Below the pieces are notes generated by a model. It saw only the letters and a program-made list of their open reading frames with translations. It was not told the origin of the DNA and did not search any database. From Bog-473 sp963834405 (GTDB lineage: Bacteria; Actinomycetota; Acidimicrobiia; Acidimicrobiales; RAAP-2), in the NCBI GenBank assembly GCA_963834405.1, contig CAWIBX010000005.1, positions 868,001-932,000 of the forward strand: a stretch of DNA of 64,000 nucleotides. The letters are read 5' to 3'. The stretch's first letter is position 1. The number at the start of each line of letters is the position of its first letter. The translations under genes were made by a program, and so were the position numbers. Positions 17,222-26,427 of this stretch are shown in pieces.

Positions 17222-17449
17222 GTTCGGCAAGTCGCTATGAACGCGTCGCCCGAGATCGGGCTGGCCAAATTCTTGAGCGGTAGGGACTTTGTCCGTCCAC
17301 TTCCTGAACTAACCGAGCGGATGCCGTTCCGCGTCCGGATCGGGGGACCCGTGTCACAGAGTGAATCTTGCGAAGTTCGTCTCATGAGATAGCCATCGAC
17401 CCGGCGCCCCGGGAGCTTCGGACCTGTGGGACGTTCAGTGCTGAGTCGG

Positions 17450-17818
17450 TCACAGCTGGGTTCGTTCGACTTCCCGGTTCAGGATCGCCAGAGCTTCTTC
17501 GTTGCCGATCCCGAGTTTCCGCATGTTTCTAATGAAGTCTTGCGCTGCTCGCGTCGCCTGAGCCATCTTCGCCGTTGGTGCTCCGGCTACGAAGGTCCCG
17601 TGCCGACCCCGCGTTTCGATGAGCCCAGCTAATTCCAGCTGTCGATAGGCCTTGGCAACAGTGTTGACCGCCAAGCCCAGATCGGCTGCCAACTGTCGCA
17701 CCGTCGGCAACCTGATTGATTGCTCAAGTTTTCCGACCTCGATAGCGCGGGCAAGTTGTGCACGCACCTGCTCGAACCACGGTTCCGGTGAGTCGGGATC
17801 CAACGTCAGCAAATCCAC
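17450..17818 (-). CDS. GntR-family regulator, short YtrA-like
   Basis: 122 residues, GTG start. The winged helix is RLPTVRQLAADLGLAVNTVAKAYRQLELAGLIETRGRHGTFV (about 36-77), with only a short C-terminal dimerisation helix, as in the YtrA subfamily. YtrA regulators usually sit beside ABC transporters; none is adjacent here. The 230 bp between this gene and the hydrolase at its left hold no gene I can see. Confidence 0.82.
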   Translation of the reverse strand: MDLLTLDPDSPEPWFEQVRAQLARAIEVGKLEQSIRLPTVRQLAADLGLAVNTVAKAYRQLELAGLIETRGRHGTFVAGAPTAKMAQATRAAQDFIRNMRKLGIGNEEALAILNREVERTQL

Positions 17819-17825
17819 GCTCAGT

Positions 17826-17843
17826 TTGTATCAAATGTTGTAT
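17826..17843. promoter_or_regulatory. Direct repeat TTGTAT-N6-TTGTAT upstream of the GntR gene
   Basis: Two TTGTAT copies (17826-17831 and 17838-17843) 12 bp apart, 8 bp upstream of the GTG start. Likely an AT-rich promoter and possible autoregulatory site. Confidence 0.35.
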
Positions 17844-17880
17844 TAACTGACAAGCTGAGGTCGCCGCCCGTACCATTCCC

Positions 17881-18711
17881 CTAGAGCTTGCCGGCGCCTC
17901 CGGAGCGGGCGCGGATCATGGCGTCCTGGACGAAGGACGCGGCGAGCTGCCCGTCGGCGCGGAAGATGTCGCCCCGCCCGTAGCTGCGCCCGTGCCCGGC
18001 GTAGGAGCTCCAGTGCTGCAGTAGATGCCACTCCGCCGCCGGGCAGCGCTCGTGGAACGTCAGCGTGTGGCTGAGCACCCCCGTCGAGAGTGTCACGTGC
18101 GCCTGCGCCTGCCCGACGCCGGCGTGGGGGCGCATGGCGGTGGCGATCAGGAAGCCGTCCGTCGAGTAGGCGACGAGCGCCTGGTCGGTGGCGGGGTCGT
18201 CGGGCGCACCGGCGAAGCGGACCCACACGTTGAGCTCGGGCGGCCCGACCAACTCGGGGTCGATGATGTCGACGTCGCCGACGATGCCCATCTCCCACAC
18301 GCCGCTACCCCGGACGTGGCCGGCCACGTCGTCGGGGCTTGACTTCGTCCGGGGCTCGTCCGCGTGGCGGATCACGTCGGGCTCCTCCGCGCTGAGCAGC
18401 AGGAGCGAGCGGGTGACGATCTGGTCACCCTGGCTGATCGTCACCGTGCTGCTGGCGACCGACCGGCCGCTGTGCATGCGCTCGACCGTGACGTCGAGCG
18501 GCGCCTCCGGGCTGGCGCCGCGAGCGAAGATCGTGTGGATCGTCTTGACGGCCTTGCCCTCCTGGCCGGCCAGCCCCGCCATGATCGATTGCGCCAGCAG
18601 CTGGCCGCCGAAGACCACGCCGTGCTCGGCCGGGAGGTTGCTGGCGCGGTAGCGGTCGTCGCCGGCCGGCTCGAGGGTCAGCGCCTCCACGAACGCGTCC
18701 ATGGTGAACAT
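17881..18711 (-). CDS. Acyl-CoA thioesterase II (TesB-like)
   Basis: 276 residues with the double hotdog of TesB: N-terminal half with VFGGQLLAQSIMAG and KTIHTIFARGASPEAPLDVTVE, C-terminal half with AYSTDGFLIATAMRPH and SHTLTFHERCPAAEWHLLQHWSSYAGHGRSYGRGDIF. It releases CoA from acyl-CoAs. AAAGGAGG precedes ATG 18711. It shares the 18815-18830 operator with the divergent aldehyde dehydrogenase. Confidence 0.88.
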   Translation of the reverse strand: MFTMDAFVEALTLEPAGDDRYRASNLPAEHGVVFGGQLLAQSIMAGLAGQEGKAVKTIHTIFARGASPEAPLDVTVERMHSGRSVASSTVTISQGDQIVTRSLLLLSAEEPDVIRHADEPRTKSSPDDVAGHVRGSGVWEMGIVGDVDIIDPELVGPPELNVWVRFAGAPDDPATDQALVAYSTDGFLIATAMRPHAGVGQAQAHVTLSTGVLSHTLTFHERCPAAEWHLLQHWSSYAGHGRSYGRGDIFRADGQLAASFVQDAMIRARSGGAGKL

Positions 18712-18814
18712 CGGGCCTCCTTTGTCCGGCGCGCGGCGTCCCGTCCGCCGCGACCCGGCCGGGGCCGCGGCGGGAGGCCGCTACCTTGTGGCGGCGGCGA
18801 TGCTACCGTCAATT

Positions 18815-18830
18815 TTGACGGCGACGTCAA
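18815..18830. promoter_or_regulatory. Regulon operator (site 4) in the tesB / aldehyde dehydrogenase divergent promoter
   Basis: TTGACGGCGACGTCAA has perfect TTGAC/GTCAA arms. TTGAC-type -35 hexamers face both ways, so one bound repressor could shut both genes. About 120 bp separate it from each start. Confidence 0.65.
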
Positions 18831-18949
18831 AGTCAGATACCCTCCGAAATCGGCGTGCCAGGCACGGGGCCAGGGTTCTTCCGGCCCACGTGCGGGGCGC
18901 GCCGGCCCTCGTGGGGTGGGTCGATCCGGACGACGAGAGGAAGTGGACC

Positions 18950-20443
18950 ATGGCCGAGGCAGCGAAGGTCAACCCCGAGCAGCGCATGCTCATAGACGGA
19001 AAGCTGGTCGACGCCGACTCGGGCAAGACCTTCGACAACATCAACCCCGCCACCGAAGAGGTGCTCGGACAGGTCGCCGACGCGTCGAACACCGAGATGC
19101 ACCGCGCCATTGACGCCGCCCGGCGGGCCTTCGACGAGACCGATTGGTCGACCAACCACGCCTTCCGCAAGCGCTGCCTGGAGCAGCTGCACGACGCCCT
19201 CCAGGGCGAGTCCGAGGAGCTGCGCGAGCAGCTGATCCTCGAGGTTGGCTGCCCGCGCATGACGACGCACGGCCCCCAGCTCGACGCGCCGCTCTCCGAG
19301 GCAATCATCTGGCCGGCCAAGCTCATCGACGAGTACGAGTGGGAGACGGTGCTGCCCGACGCCACCAGCATCCAGGGCACGCTCGACTCGCGGCGGATCT
19401 GGCGCGAGCCCGTCGGCGTCGTCGGGGCCATCGTGCCGTGGAACTTCCCGGTGGAGGTGACCCTGCACAAGGTGGGGCAGGCGCTGGCCACCGGCAACAC
19501 CATGATCGTGAAGCCGGCACCCGACACGCCGTGGAACGCCACCCTCCTGGGCCGTGTGATCGCTGAGCGCACCGACATCCCCGACGGCGTCATCAACATC
19601 GTGACGTCGTCAGATCACCTGGTGGGTGAAGAGCTCACGCTGTCGCCCAAGGTCGACATGATCTCCTTCACCGGCTCGACCGCGGTGGGGCAGCGCATCA
19701 TGGAAAAGGGTGCCGCCACAATGAAGCGGGTCTTCCTGGAGCTGGGCGGCAAGTCGGCCACCATCGTCTTGGAGGACGCCGACCTCGGCATCGCCACGCT
19801 CATGGGCATGGGTGCCTGCTTCCACGCGGGGCAGGGCTGTGCCATTCAGACCCGGATGCTGCTGCCGCGCTCACGCTACGAGGAGGGCGTCGAAATGCTG
19901 AAGGCGAACTTCTCTGCGGTTCCGTACGGGGAGCCGCACCGGGAAGACGTCATCATGGGCCCGCTGGTCTCGTCCAAGCAGCGGGAGCGGGTGCTCAGCT
20001 ACATCGAAAAGGGGAAGGCCGAGGGCGCCACGCTGGCCGTGGGCGGCGGCCGCCCGTCGGGCGACGAGTTCGCCAAGGGCTGGTGGGTCGAGCCGACGCT
20101 CTTCGTCGACGTCGACAACTCCATGACGATCGCGCAGGAGGAGATCTTCGGCCCGGTGCTGGCCGTCATCCCCTACGAGGACGAGGACGACGCGGTGCGC
20201 ATCGCCAACGACTCCAAGTACGGGCTGCAGGGCGGCGTGTTCTCCGGGTCCCTGGACCACTCCCTGGCGGTGGCGCGGCGCGTCCGCACCGGCGGACTGA
20301 GCATCAACGGCGGCGCTCCCTACGGACCGGACCTACCCTTCGGCGGCTACAAGCACAGCGGCATCGGCCGCCAGAACGGCGTCCCTGGCTTCGAGCAGTA
20401 TCTCGAGGTCAAGTCGCTGGCCTGGCCGGCGGACGCGAAGTAG
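18950..20443 (+). CDS. Aldehyde dehydrogenase
   Basis: 497 residues of the NAD(P)-dependent ALDH family: PWNFPVEVTLHKVGQALATGN, SFTGSTAVGQRIM, LELGGKSATIVLEDAD (general-base Glu), and GQGCAIQTRMLLPRS with the nucleophilic Cys. EIFGPVLAVIPYEDEDDAVRIAND completes the pattern. It oxidises an aldehyde to the acid. ATG 18950 follows GAGAGGAAG; the frame is open upstream but runs through the operator. Followed by a P450 gene, consistent with stepwise terminal oxidation of a side chain. Confidence 0.88.
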   Translation: MAEAAKVNPEQRMLIDGKLVDADSGKTFDNINPATEEVLGQVADASNTEMHRAIDAARRAFDETDWSTNHAFRKRCLEQLHDALQGESEELREQLILEVGCPRMTTHGPQLDAPLSEAIIWPAKLIDEYEWETVLPDATSIQGTLDSRRIWREPVGVVGAIVPWNFPVEVTLHKVGQALATGNTMIVKPAPDTPWNATLLGRVIAERTDIPDGVINIVTSSDHLVGEELTLSPKVDMISFTGSTAVGQRIMEKGAATMKRVFLELGGKSATIVLEDADLGIATLMGMGACFHAGQGCAIQTRMLLPRSRYEEGVEMLKANFSAVPYGEPHREDVIMGPLVSSKQRERVLSYIEKGKAEGATLAVGGGRPSGDEFAKGWWVEPTLFVDVDNSMTIAQEEIFGPVLAVIPYEDEDDAVRIANDSKYGLQGGVFSGSLDHSLAVARRVRTGGLSINGGAPYGPDLPFGGYKHSGIGRQNGVPGFEQYLEVKSLAWPADAK

Positions 20444-20477
20444 ACGCGGGGCGCTGGTAGCCAGGGCAGGATCCGGC

Positions 20478-21686
20478 GTGGCCGTCACGAACACTTCAGA
20501 CGCGGGCGTCTACTACGACCCGTACGACTTCGAGATAGACGCGGACCCGTACCCGATCTGGAAGCGGCTGCGCGACGAGGCGCCGCTCTACTGGAACGAC
20601 AAGTACGAGTTCTTCGCTTTGAGCCGGTGGGACGACGTCGACGCCGCCATGCTCGACTGGAAGACGTACATCTCGGGCCGGGGCTCGGTGCTCGAGCTCA
20701 TCAAGGCCGGGGTGGAGATCCCGCCCGGGTCGATCCTCTTCGAGGACCCGCCCACCCACGACATGCACCGCTCGATACTGTCCCGGGTCTTCACGCCCAA
20801 GAAGATGCAGGCGCTCGAGCCCCAGGTCCGGGCCTATTGCGCACAGGTGCTCGACCCGCTGGTCGGGTCGGGACGCTTCGACTTCGTCGAAGACCTGGGC
20901 CGGTTCATGCCGATGCGGGTCATCGGGATGCTGCTCGGCATCCCCGAGGAGGACCAGGAAGCGATCCGTGAGCGCCTGGACGAAGGCCTGCGCCTCGAAG
21001 AGGGTGTCCCGAACGAGAGGGAGTACGACGGTCACGCCCAGGACTCGGTGTTCGGCGACTATGTCCGCTGGAGGGCCGAACACCCCTCCGACGACCTCAT
21101 GACGGAGCTGCTCAACGCCGAGTTCGACGATGAGACGACGGGCACGAGGCGCACGCTCAGCCACGAGGAGATCATCGGTTACGCCGGCCTCCTGGCGGGA
21201 GCCGGGAACGAGACGACGACCCGCCTCATCGGCTTCACGGGTGAGGTCTTGGGGCGGCATCCGGAGCAGCGCGCCGAGCTGGTGTCGGACCGGTCGCTGG
21301 TTCCCAACGCGGTGGAGGAGCTGCTGCGCTACGAATCACCGTCGCCCGTGCAGTCCCGTTACGTGGCGAGAGACGTCGAGGTCCTGGGCCAGACGGTGCC
21401 CGAGGGGAGCGTCATGGTGCTGCTCAACGGTTCGGCCAATCGGGACGAGCGCCACTTCCCGGACGGTGACAGCTTCGACATCCACCGGGAGGTCGGGCGC
21501 CACCAGGCGTTCGGTTACGGCATCCATCTGTGCCTCGGGATGGCGCTGGCCCGGCTGGAGGGGCGCGTCGCGCTGGACGAGGTGCTCCAGCGCTTCCCCG
21601 AGTGGGAGGTCGACTACGACGCGGCGAAGCGGGCGCGCACGTCGACCGTCCGCGGTTGGGAGACGCTCCCGGTGCGGACGGGGTGA
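20478..21686 (+). CDS. Cytochrome P450
   Basis: 402 residues, GTG start. The I-helix oxygen-activation motif is AGAGNETTTRL, the K-helix ExxR lies in AVEELLRYESP, and the haem loop is AFGYGIHLCLGMALARLE with the axial Cys. A soluble bacterial class I enzyme needing ferredoxin and reductase, which are not encoded nearby. It follows the aldehyde dehydrogenase by 34 nt and is probably in the same operon with the downstream amidohydrolase and acyl-CoA dehydrogenases. Confidence 0.9.
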   Translation: MAVTNTSDAGVYYDPYDFEIDADPYPIWKRLRDEAPLYWNDKYEFFALSRWDDVDAAMLDWKTYISGRGSVLELIKAGVEIPPGSILFEDPPTHDMHRSILSRVFTPKKMQALEPQVRAYCAQVLDPLVGSGRFDFVEDLGRFMPMRVIGMLLGIPEEDQEAIRERLDEGLRLEEGVPNEREYDGHAQDSVFGDYVRWRAEHPSDDLMTELLNAEFDDETTGTRRTLSHEEIIGYAGLLAGAGNETTTRLIGFTGEVLGRHPEQRAELVSDRSLVPNAVEELLRYESPSPVQSRYVARDVEVLGQTVPEGSVMVLLNGSANRDERHFPDGDSFDIHREVGRHQAFGYGIHLCLGMALARLEGRVALDEVLQRFPEWEVDYDAAKRARTSTVRGWETLPVRTG

Positions 21687-21744
21687 GGGGCGTGGGCAGC
21701 GTGAGGATCTTGGAATGGCCACCGGAGGGAGAGAGGAGGACGGC

Positions 21745-23019
21745 ATGAATCTCGAGGACATGATCCTGGTCAGCATCGACGACCACATGATTGAACCGCC
21801 GACCATGTACGAGAACCACGTCCCCAAGAAGTGGGTGGACGAGGCGCCCAAGGTCGTGCACGAAGACGGCATCGACCAGTGGGTCTTCCAGGGCGAGAAG
21901 ACCAGCACCTCCTTCGGGATGTCGGCGACGGTGGGCTGGCCGTCGGAGGAGTGGGGCTTCAACCCCGGCACGTACACCGAGCTGCGCCCGGGCTGCTTCG
22001 ACGTGCACGAGCGGGTGCGTGACATGAACGCCAACGGCGTGCTCGGCTCCATGTGCTTCCCGACCATGGCCGGCTGGAACGCCCGGACGTTCGCCGAGGC
22101 GCGCGACAAGGAGATCGCGCTCGTGATGCTGCAGGCCTACAACGACTGGGCCATTGACGAGTGGTGCGGGGCCTACCCCGGCCGTTTCATCCCGCTCGGC
22201 ATCGTGCCGATGTGGGACGTGGAGGCGGCGGTGGCAGAGGTGCGGCGTTTGGCGAAGAAGGGCTGCCGCTCCATCAGCTTCCTGGAGACGCCGCACGTGC
22301 AGGGGTTCCCGAGCTTCCTGTCGGGCTACTGGGACCCCATGCTGGCTGCGCTCAGCGACGAGAACATGGTGTTGTCGTTACACATCGGCGCCGGGTTCCA
22401 GATCATCCGACGGCCGGAGGAGGCACCGGTCGACCACCTCATGGTGCTGGCCTGCCAGATCAGCGCGATCACGGCGCAGGACCTGCTTTTCGGGCCGACG
22501 CTGCGCCGCTTCCCTGACCTGAAGGTGGCGTTGTCCGAGGGCGGCATCGGGTGGATCCCCTTCTACTTCGACCGCATCGACCGCCACTTCAACAACCAGG
22601 AATGGTTACACAGCGACTTCGGCGGCAAACTGCCCTCGGAGGTGTTCCGCGACCACATCCTGGCGTGCTACATCACCGACCCCTCCGGCTTGCTGCTCCG
22701 CGAGCGCATCGGCATCGACATCATCGCCTGGGAGTGCGACTACCCGCACACCGACACGACCTGGCCCGAGTCACCCGAGTTCGCCTGGCGCGAGTTTCAG
22801 GAGACGGGCGTGACCGACGAGACGGAGATCAACAAGATCACGTTCGAGAACGCGTGCCGCTTCTACGGCTGGGACCCCTTCGTGCACACGGTCAGGGAGC
22901 ACTGCACCGTGGGCGCACTGCGGGCCGCGGCGCGTGACGTCGACGTCACCCGAATGTCGAAGGACGAGTGGCGCCGGCGCAACGAGGCCGCAGGTGTCGG
23001 CGTGGTGAGCGGTGTCTGA
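21745..23019 (+). CDS. Amidohydrolase family protein
   Basis: 424 residues. VSIDDHMIEPPTMYENHVPKKW is the N-terminal metal site (D-x-H variant), SLHIGAG supplies the middle His, and WECDYPHTDTTWPES the C-terminal Asp, as in amidohydrolase_2 proteins. GAGGAGG precedes ATG 21745. More distant from the 777 and 31847 proteins than they are from each other. Sits in a plus-strand run P450, amidohydrolase, two acyl-CoA dehydrogenases, hydrolase with gaps of 9-60 nt. Confidence 0.82.
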   Translation: MNLEDMILVSIDDHMIEPPTMYENHVPKKWVDEAPKVVHEDGIDQWVFQGEKTSTSFGMSATVGWPSEEWGFNPGTYTELRPGCFDVHERVRDMNANGVLGSMCFPTMAGWNARTFAEARDKEIALVMLQAYNDWAIDEWCGAYPGRFIPLGIVPMWDVEAAVAEVRRLAKKGCRSISFLETPHVQGFPSFLSGYWDPMLAALSDENMVLSLHIGAGFQIIRRPEEAPVDHLMVLACQISAITAQDLLFGPTLRRFPDLKVALSEGGIGWIPFYFDRIDRHFNNQEWLHSDFGGKLPSEVFRDHILACYITDPSGLLLRERIGIDIIAWECDYPHTDTTWPESPEFAWREFQETGVTDETEINKITFENACRFYGWDPFVHTVREHCTVGALRAAARDVDVTRMSKDEWRRRNEAAGVGVVSGV

Positions 23020-23028
23020 GGGAGGACG

Positions 23029-24177
23029 ATGCTGGCGACCCTGACCGACGACCAGGAGTTCTTCCGCCAGACCACCGAGCGCTTCCTGACCGAGCACGCG
23101 TCGCCGGACTCTCTGCGTGAGGGGCGGGACGACCTCGCCGGTTTCGACCGCGACTATTGGCGGCGCGGCGCCGAGTTGGGCTGGACCTCGCTCCTGGTCG
23201 ACGAAGCGCACGGCGGCGGCACAATCAGCGGTGCCGGCCTGGTCGACCTCAGCCTGGTGGCCTACGAGTTCGGCCATCACGCTGCGCCGGGACCGCTGCT
23301 CGGTACGAACGTCGTGGCCGCCGCGCTGAGTGCGCAGGGCGCGCCGGATGCCGGCGGGGTGCAGGGCGAGGTGTTGAGCGGCCTGCTCTCGGGCGACATC
23401 GTTGCCACGTGGTGCGCTCCGGCGTTCGGCCCGGACGGCTGGCGAACGACGGTGGACGCCAGCCGGCAGGGGTCTGATCTCGTCCTGAGCGGTGAGGCCC
23501 GCTTCGTCGAATCGGCCGGGCAGGCTGACCACCTGCTGGTGACCTGTCGTGACGGGTTGGGGACGACACAGGTGCTCGTGGCCGCCTCGGCCACCGGGCT
23601 GTCGGTCGAGCCGATGCAATCGGTGGACCTGTCCCGTCGCTTCGCCGTGGTGCGCTTCGACGGCGTCACGGTCGGCCCGGACGCGTTGGTCGGTCCGGCG
23701 GGCGGCGCGTCGGCTGACGTGGACCGCCAGTTCCAGATCCTGCTGGTCATGCTCAACGCCGAGTCCGTCGGCGCCATGCAGACCGGCTTCGACATGACCG
23801 TGGAATGGTCCTTCGACCGCTACAGCTTCGGTCGCCCGCTGGCCTCCTACCAGGCGCTCAAGCACCGCTTCGCGGACAACCTCTCGTGGCTCGAGGCGAG
23901 CCACGCCATCAGCGCGGCATCCTGCCTGGCGGTGCAGGAGCGCAGCAACGGGGCGGACGAGCGGTTGAGCGCGGCCAAGGCCTACATCGGCGAGTACGGC
24001 GCCGAGATGCTCCAGGACTGCATCCAGATGCACGGCGGCATCGGCGTGACCTTCGAGCACGACCTGCACCTGTACCTCCGCCGCGTCCTGGTGAACCGTG
24101 CCTTCGCCGGCACGCCGACTGACCATCGCCAGCGGCTGGCGGCGCTGTGGAGCCGAGGGGAAGGAGCGGCGGCATGA
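23029..24177 (+). CDS. Acyl-CoA dehydrogenase, small subunit-like (FadE28-like)
   Basis: 382 residues. The N-terminal half is diverged (LTDDQEFFRQTTERFLTEHAS), and the C-terminal half has WSFDRYSFGRPLASYQALKHRFAD and QMHGGIGVTFEHDLHLYLRRVL. This resembles the partner subunit of heteromeric alpha2beta2 dehydrogenases acting on steroid side-chain CoA esters. The stop overlaps the ATG of the next dehydrogenase (ATGA), supporting a complex. Confidence 0.83.
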   Translation: MLATLTDDQEFFRQTTERFLTEHASPDSLREGRDDLAGFDRDYWRRGAELGWTSLLVDEAHGGGTISGAGLVDLSLVAYEFGHHAAPGPLLGTNVVAAALSAQGAPDAGGVQGEVLSGLLSGDIVATWCAPAFGPDGWRTTVDASRQGSDLVLSGEARFVESAGQADHLLVTCRDGLGTTQVLVAASATGLSVEPMQSVDLSRRFAVVRFDGVTVGPDALVGPAGGASADVDRQFQILLVMLNAESVGAMQTGFDMTVEWSFDRYSFGRPLASYQALKHRFADNLSWLEASHAISAASCLAVQERSNGADERLSAAKAYIGEYGAEMLQDCIQMHGGIGVTFEHDLHLYLRRVLVNRAFAGTPTDHRQRLAALWSRGEGAAA

Positions 24178-25463
24178 GCGCGCTGCGCGCGGAAGAAGCG
24201 CAGGGAAGTGAGGAGATGGAAGACCTCCAGAGCTTCCGGGAGCGGGCTCGGTCCTTCATCCGGTCCAACCTGCGCCGGGTGTCGCCCGAGGAGCTGCGCT
24301 ACTCCTACGCCAGGGGGGACGACGAGCTCGAGCTCACGATCGTGAAGCGGGACCGCGAGGTCCAGCGCATGCTCTTCGACGCCGACCTCGCCGGGATCTG
24401 CTTCCCGCGGGAGTACGGCGGCCAGGGCCTGACCCCGGCGCACCAGAAGGTGTTCAACGAGGAGATCGTCGGCTACGAGTTCCCGACCCATCTGCAGGTG
24501 CCCAACTTCACCCCGTGCGCCGCCATCATTCTGGAGTTCGGCACCCACGAGCAGAAGCTGCATCACCTGCCCGCGATCCTCAAGGGCGAAGAGCTGTGGA
24601 TGCAGTTCCTCTCCGAGCCGAGCGGCGGTTCGGACGTGGCGGGAGCGCTGACGACGGCGGTGCGCGACGGCGACCAGTGGGTCCTCAACGGGTCGAAGGT
24701 CTGGACGACCGGCGCCTGGTGGTCGGACTGGGGCCTGTGTCTCGCCCGCACCAACTGGGACGTGCCCAAGCATCGTGGGCTGACCGTCTTCATGCTACCG
24801 ATCCACCAGCCGAACATCGAGGTCCACCGGATTGAGATGTTGAACGGGTCGCGGGAGTTCTGCCAGGAATTCATGACAGACCTGATCGTCCCCGACGCGG
24901 ACCGGATAGGCGACGTCGACGACGGGTGGACGGTGGGCACTCGGTGGATGTTCCACGAACGGATGCTCCACAGCTCACCGTATGTGACGATGGCGGCCGG
25001 GCTGACGGTGAGCAGCAGCGACGCCTCCGCCATCCACACCCTCGCCCGCGAGCGCGGCCTGCTCGACGACTCGGCGACGCGCGACCTGGTCGGCGAGGCC
25101 CGCATGCTCGAGCTCGTGAGCGCCGAGCTGTCACTGCACGTTAGCGACCACATCCGTACCGGCGCCCTCTCGGACCAGGCTGCCGCCCTCGTCCGCTTGT
25201 TCAAGGCGAGCGCGGTGTCGAAGATCGTGACTCTGGGCCAGGAGGTCGCGGGTGCCGACGCCACCGCTTGGACCGACGACGGCTCGGCGTCGGGCGCCGC
25301 GTTGTGGTACCTGATGCGCCAGGGCGGGACCATCGGCGGCGGCACCACGGAAATGGCGCGCAACGTGATCGCCGAGCGTGTCCTGAACATGCCGCGCGAG
25401 CGCAGCGTGGACAAGGACGTGCCCTTCCGGGACGTGCCCCGCAGCCGTCCGTCGGGCCACTAG
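24174..25463 (+). CDS. Acyl-CoA dehydrogenase, partner subunit (FadE29-like)
   Basis: 429 residues. AGICFPREYGGQGLTPAHQKVFNEE, QFLSEPSGGSDVAGALTTA, VLNGSKVWTTGAWWSDWGL and the C-terminal GGTIGGGTTEMARNVIAERVLNMPRE are typical of the larger subunit of FadE28/FadE29-type heteromers. ATG 24174 follows GGGGAAGGAG and overlaps the preceding stop. It probably introduces the alpha-beta double bond into a pathway acyl-CoA together with the upstream gene product. Confidence 0.86.
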   Translation: MSALRAEEAQGSEEMEDLQSFRERARSFIRSNLRRVSPEELRYSYARGDDELELTIVKRDREVQRMLFDADLAGICFPREYGGQGLTPAHQKVFNEEIVGYEFPTHLQVPNFTPCAAIILEFGTHEQKLHHLPAILKGEELWMQFLSEPSGGSDVAGALTTAVRDGDQWVLNGSKVWTTGAWWSDWGLCLARTNWDVPKHRGLTVFMLPIHQPNIEVHRIEMLNGSREFCQEFMTDLIVPDADRIGDVDDGWTVGTRWMFHERMLHSSPYVTMAAGLTVSSSDASAIHTLARERGLLDDSATRDLVGEARMLELVSAELSLHVSDHIRTGALSDQAAALVRLFKASAVSKIVTLGQEVAGADATAWTDDGSASGAALWYLMRQGGTIGGGTTEMARNVIAERVLNMPRERSVDKDVPFRDVPRSRPSGH

Positions 25464-25500
25464 CTCGGGACCCGGCCACGGAGAGGAGGCTCCAGGCGCC

Positions 25501-26376
25501 ATGGCGATCGCGGAGGTCAACGGCCTCGCACTCGGTTACGAAGTCATCGGCGAGAGGCCAGGCCGCCCCTGGGTGATCACCCCGGGCGGGCGCTTCAGCA
25601 AGGACTCCCCGGGGGTCCGCGAGCTGGCGTCGGAGCTGGCCACCGAGGGCGAGGGTCACCGGGTGCTGATCTGGGACCGGCCCAACTGCGGCGAGTCGGA
25701 CGTGTGCTTCGAGGGGGCCAACGAGTCGGCCATGCAGGCCGACGCGCTCGCCGCGCTGCTGCAGCACCTCGGGCTGGTGCCGGCCGTGATCGCGGGCGGG
25801 TCGGGCGGAGCCCGGGTCTCGCTGCTCACCGCGTCCCGCCATCGCGAGGTGGCGTCGGGTCTGGCGACCTGGTGGATCAGCGGCGGGGTGTACGGGCTGC
25901 TCGTGCTCGCCACCCACTACTGCGGGGGGTCGCTGGCGGCGGCCTGGACCGACGGCATGGAGGCGGTGGCGGCCCTGCCCGAGTGGGCCGAGTCCCTGGA
26001 GCGCAACCCGTCGAACCGGCAGCGGATCCTGGACCAGGACCGGGACAAATTCATCGCCACCATGGAGCGCTGGATGGAGGCCTACTGTCCGCGCGACGGC
26101 GAGCACATTCCCGGCTTGCCCGACGCAGAGGCGCAGGCGCTCGACCTGCCGGCCATCGTCTTCAACAGCGGAGCGAGCGACGCCAACCACACCCGTGCCA
26201 CGTCGGAGGCGCTGGCCGGGCTCCTGCCGCGGGCGGTGCTGGCAGAGCCGCCGTGGGGGGACCGCGAGTGGATAGAGCGCGGCGAGGCACGCGAGGCGCG
26301 GGACGAGGGCATCTTCTCGCGCTGGCCGCTGCTGGCGCCGCAGCTGCTGGCCTGGCAGGCCGAGGCGCTGGACTGA
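25501..26376 (+). CDS. Alpha/beta hydrolase
   Basis: 291 residues. VLIWDRPNCGESD and the nucleophile elbow AGGSGGARVS (G-G-S-G-G) fit the alpha/beta-hydrolase fold; the acid and His are less clear. AGAGGAGG lies upstream of ATG 25501. Last gene of the plus-strand run that starts at the aldehyde dehydrogenase. Substrate unknown. Confidence 0.8.
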   Translation: MAIAEVNGLALGYEVIGERPGRPWVITPGGRFSKDSPGVRELASELATEGEGHRVLIWDRPNCGESDVCFEGANESAMQADALAALLQHLGLVPAVIAGGSGGARVSLLTASRHREVASGLATWWISGGVYGLLVLATHYCGGSLAAAWTDGMEAVAALPEWAESLERNPSNRQRILDQDRDKFIATMERWMEAYCPRDGEHIPGLPDAEAQALDLPAIVFNSGASDANHTRATSEALAGLLPRAVLAEPPWGDREWIERGEAREARDEGIFSRWPLLAPQLLAWQAEALD

Positions 26377-26380
26377 GCGC

Positions 26381-26407
26381 TGACGCCGGCGCCGGCGGGG
26401 TGCCGGC
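26381..26407. terminator. GC-rich hairpin between convergent genes
   Basis: GCCGGC repeats at 26385-26396 and GCCGGC at 26402-26407 can pair to form a strong GC stem in the 51-bp gap between the convergent hydrolase and TetR genes. No U-tract. Confidence 0.35.
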
Positions 26408-26427
26408 TCAGGCGCGGCTTCGACGCG

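Noticed and set aside
22936..22951. GTGACGTCGACGTCAC, a perfect 16-bp match to the regulon palindrome
   Set aside because: It lies deep inside the 21745-23019 amidohydrolase gene (codons for V-T-S/D-V-D-V-T), far from any promoter; probably coincidental in GAC/GTC-rich coding sequence.
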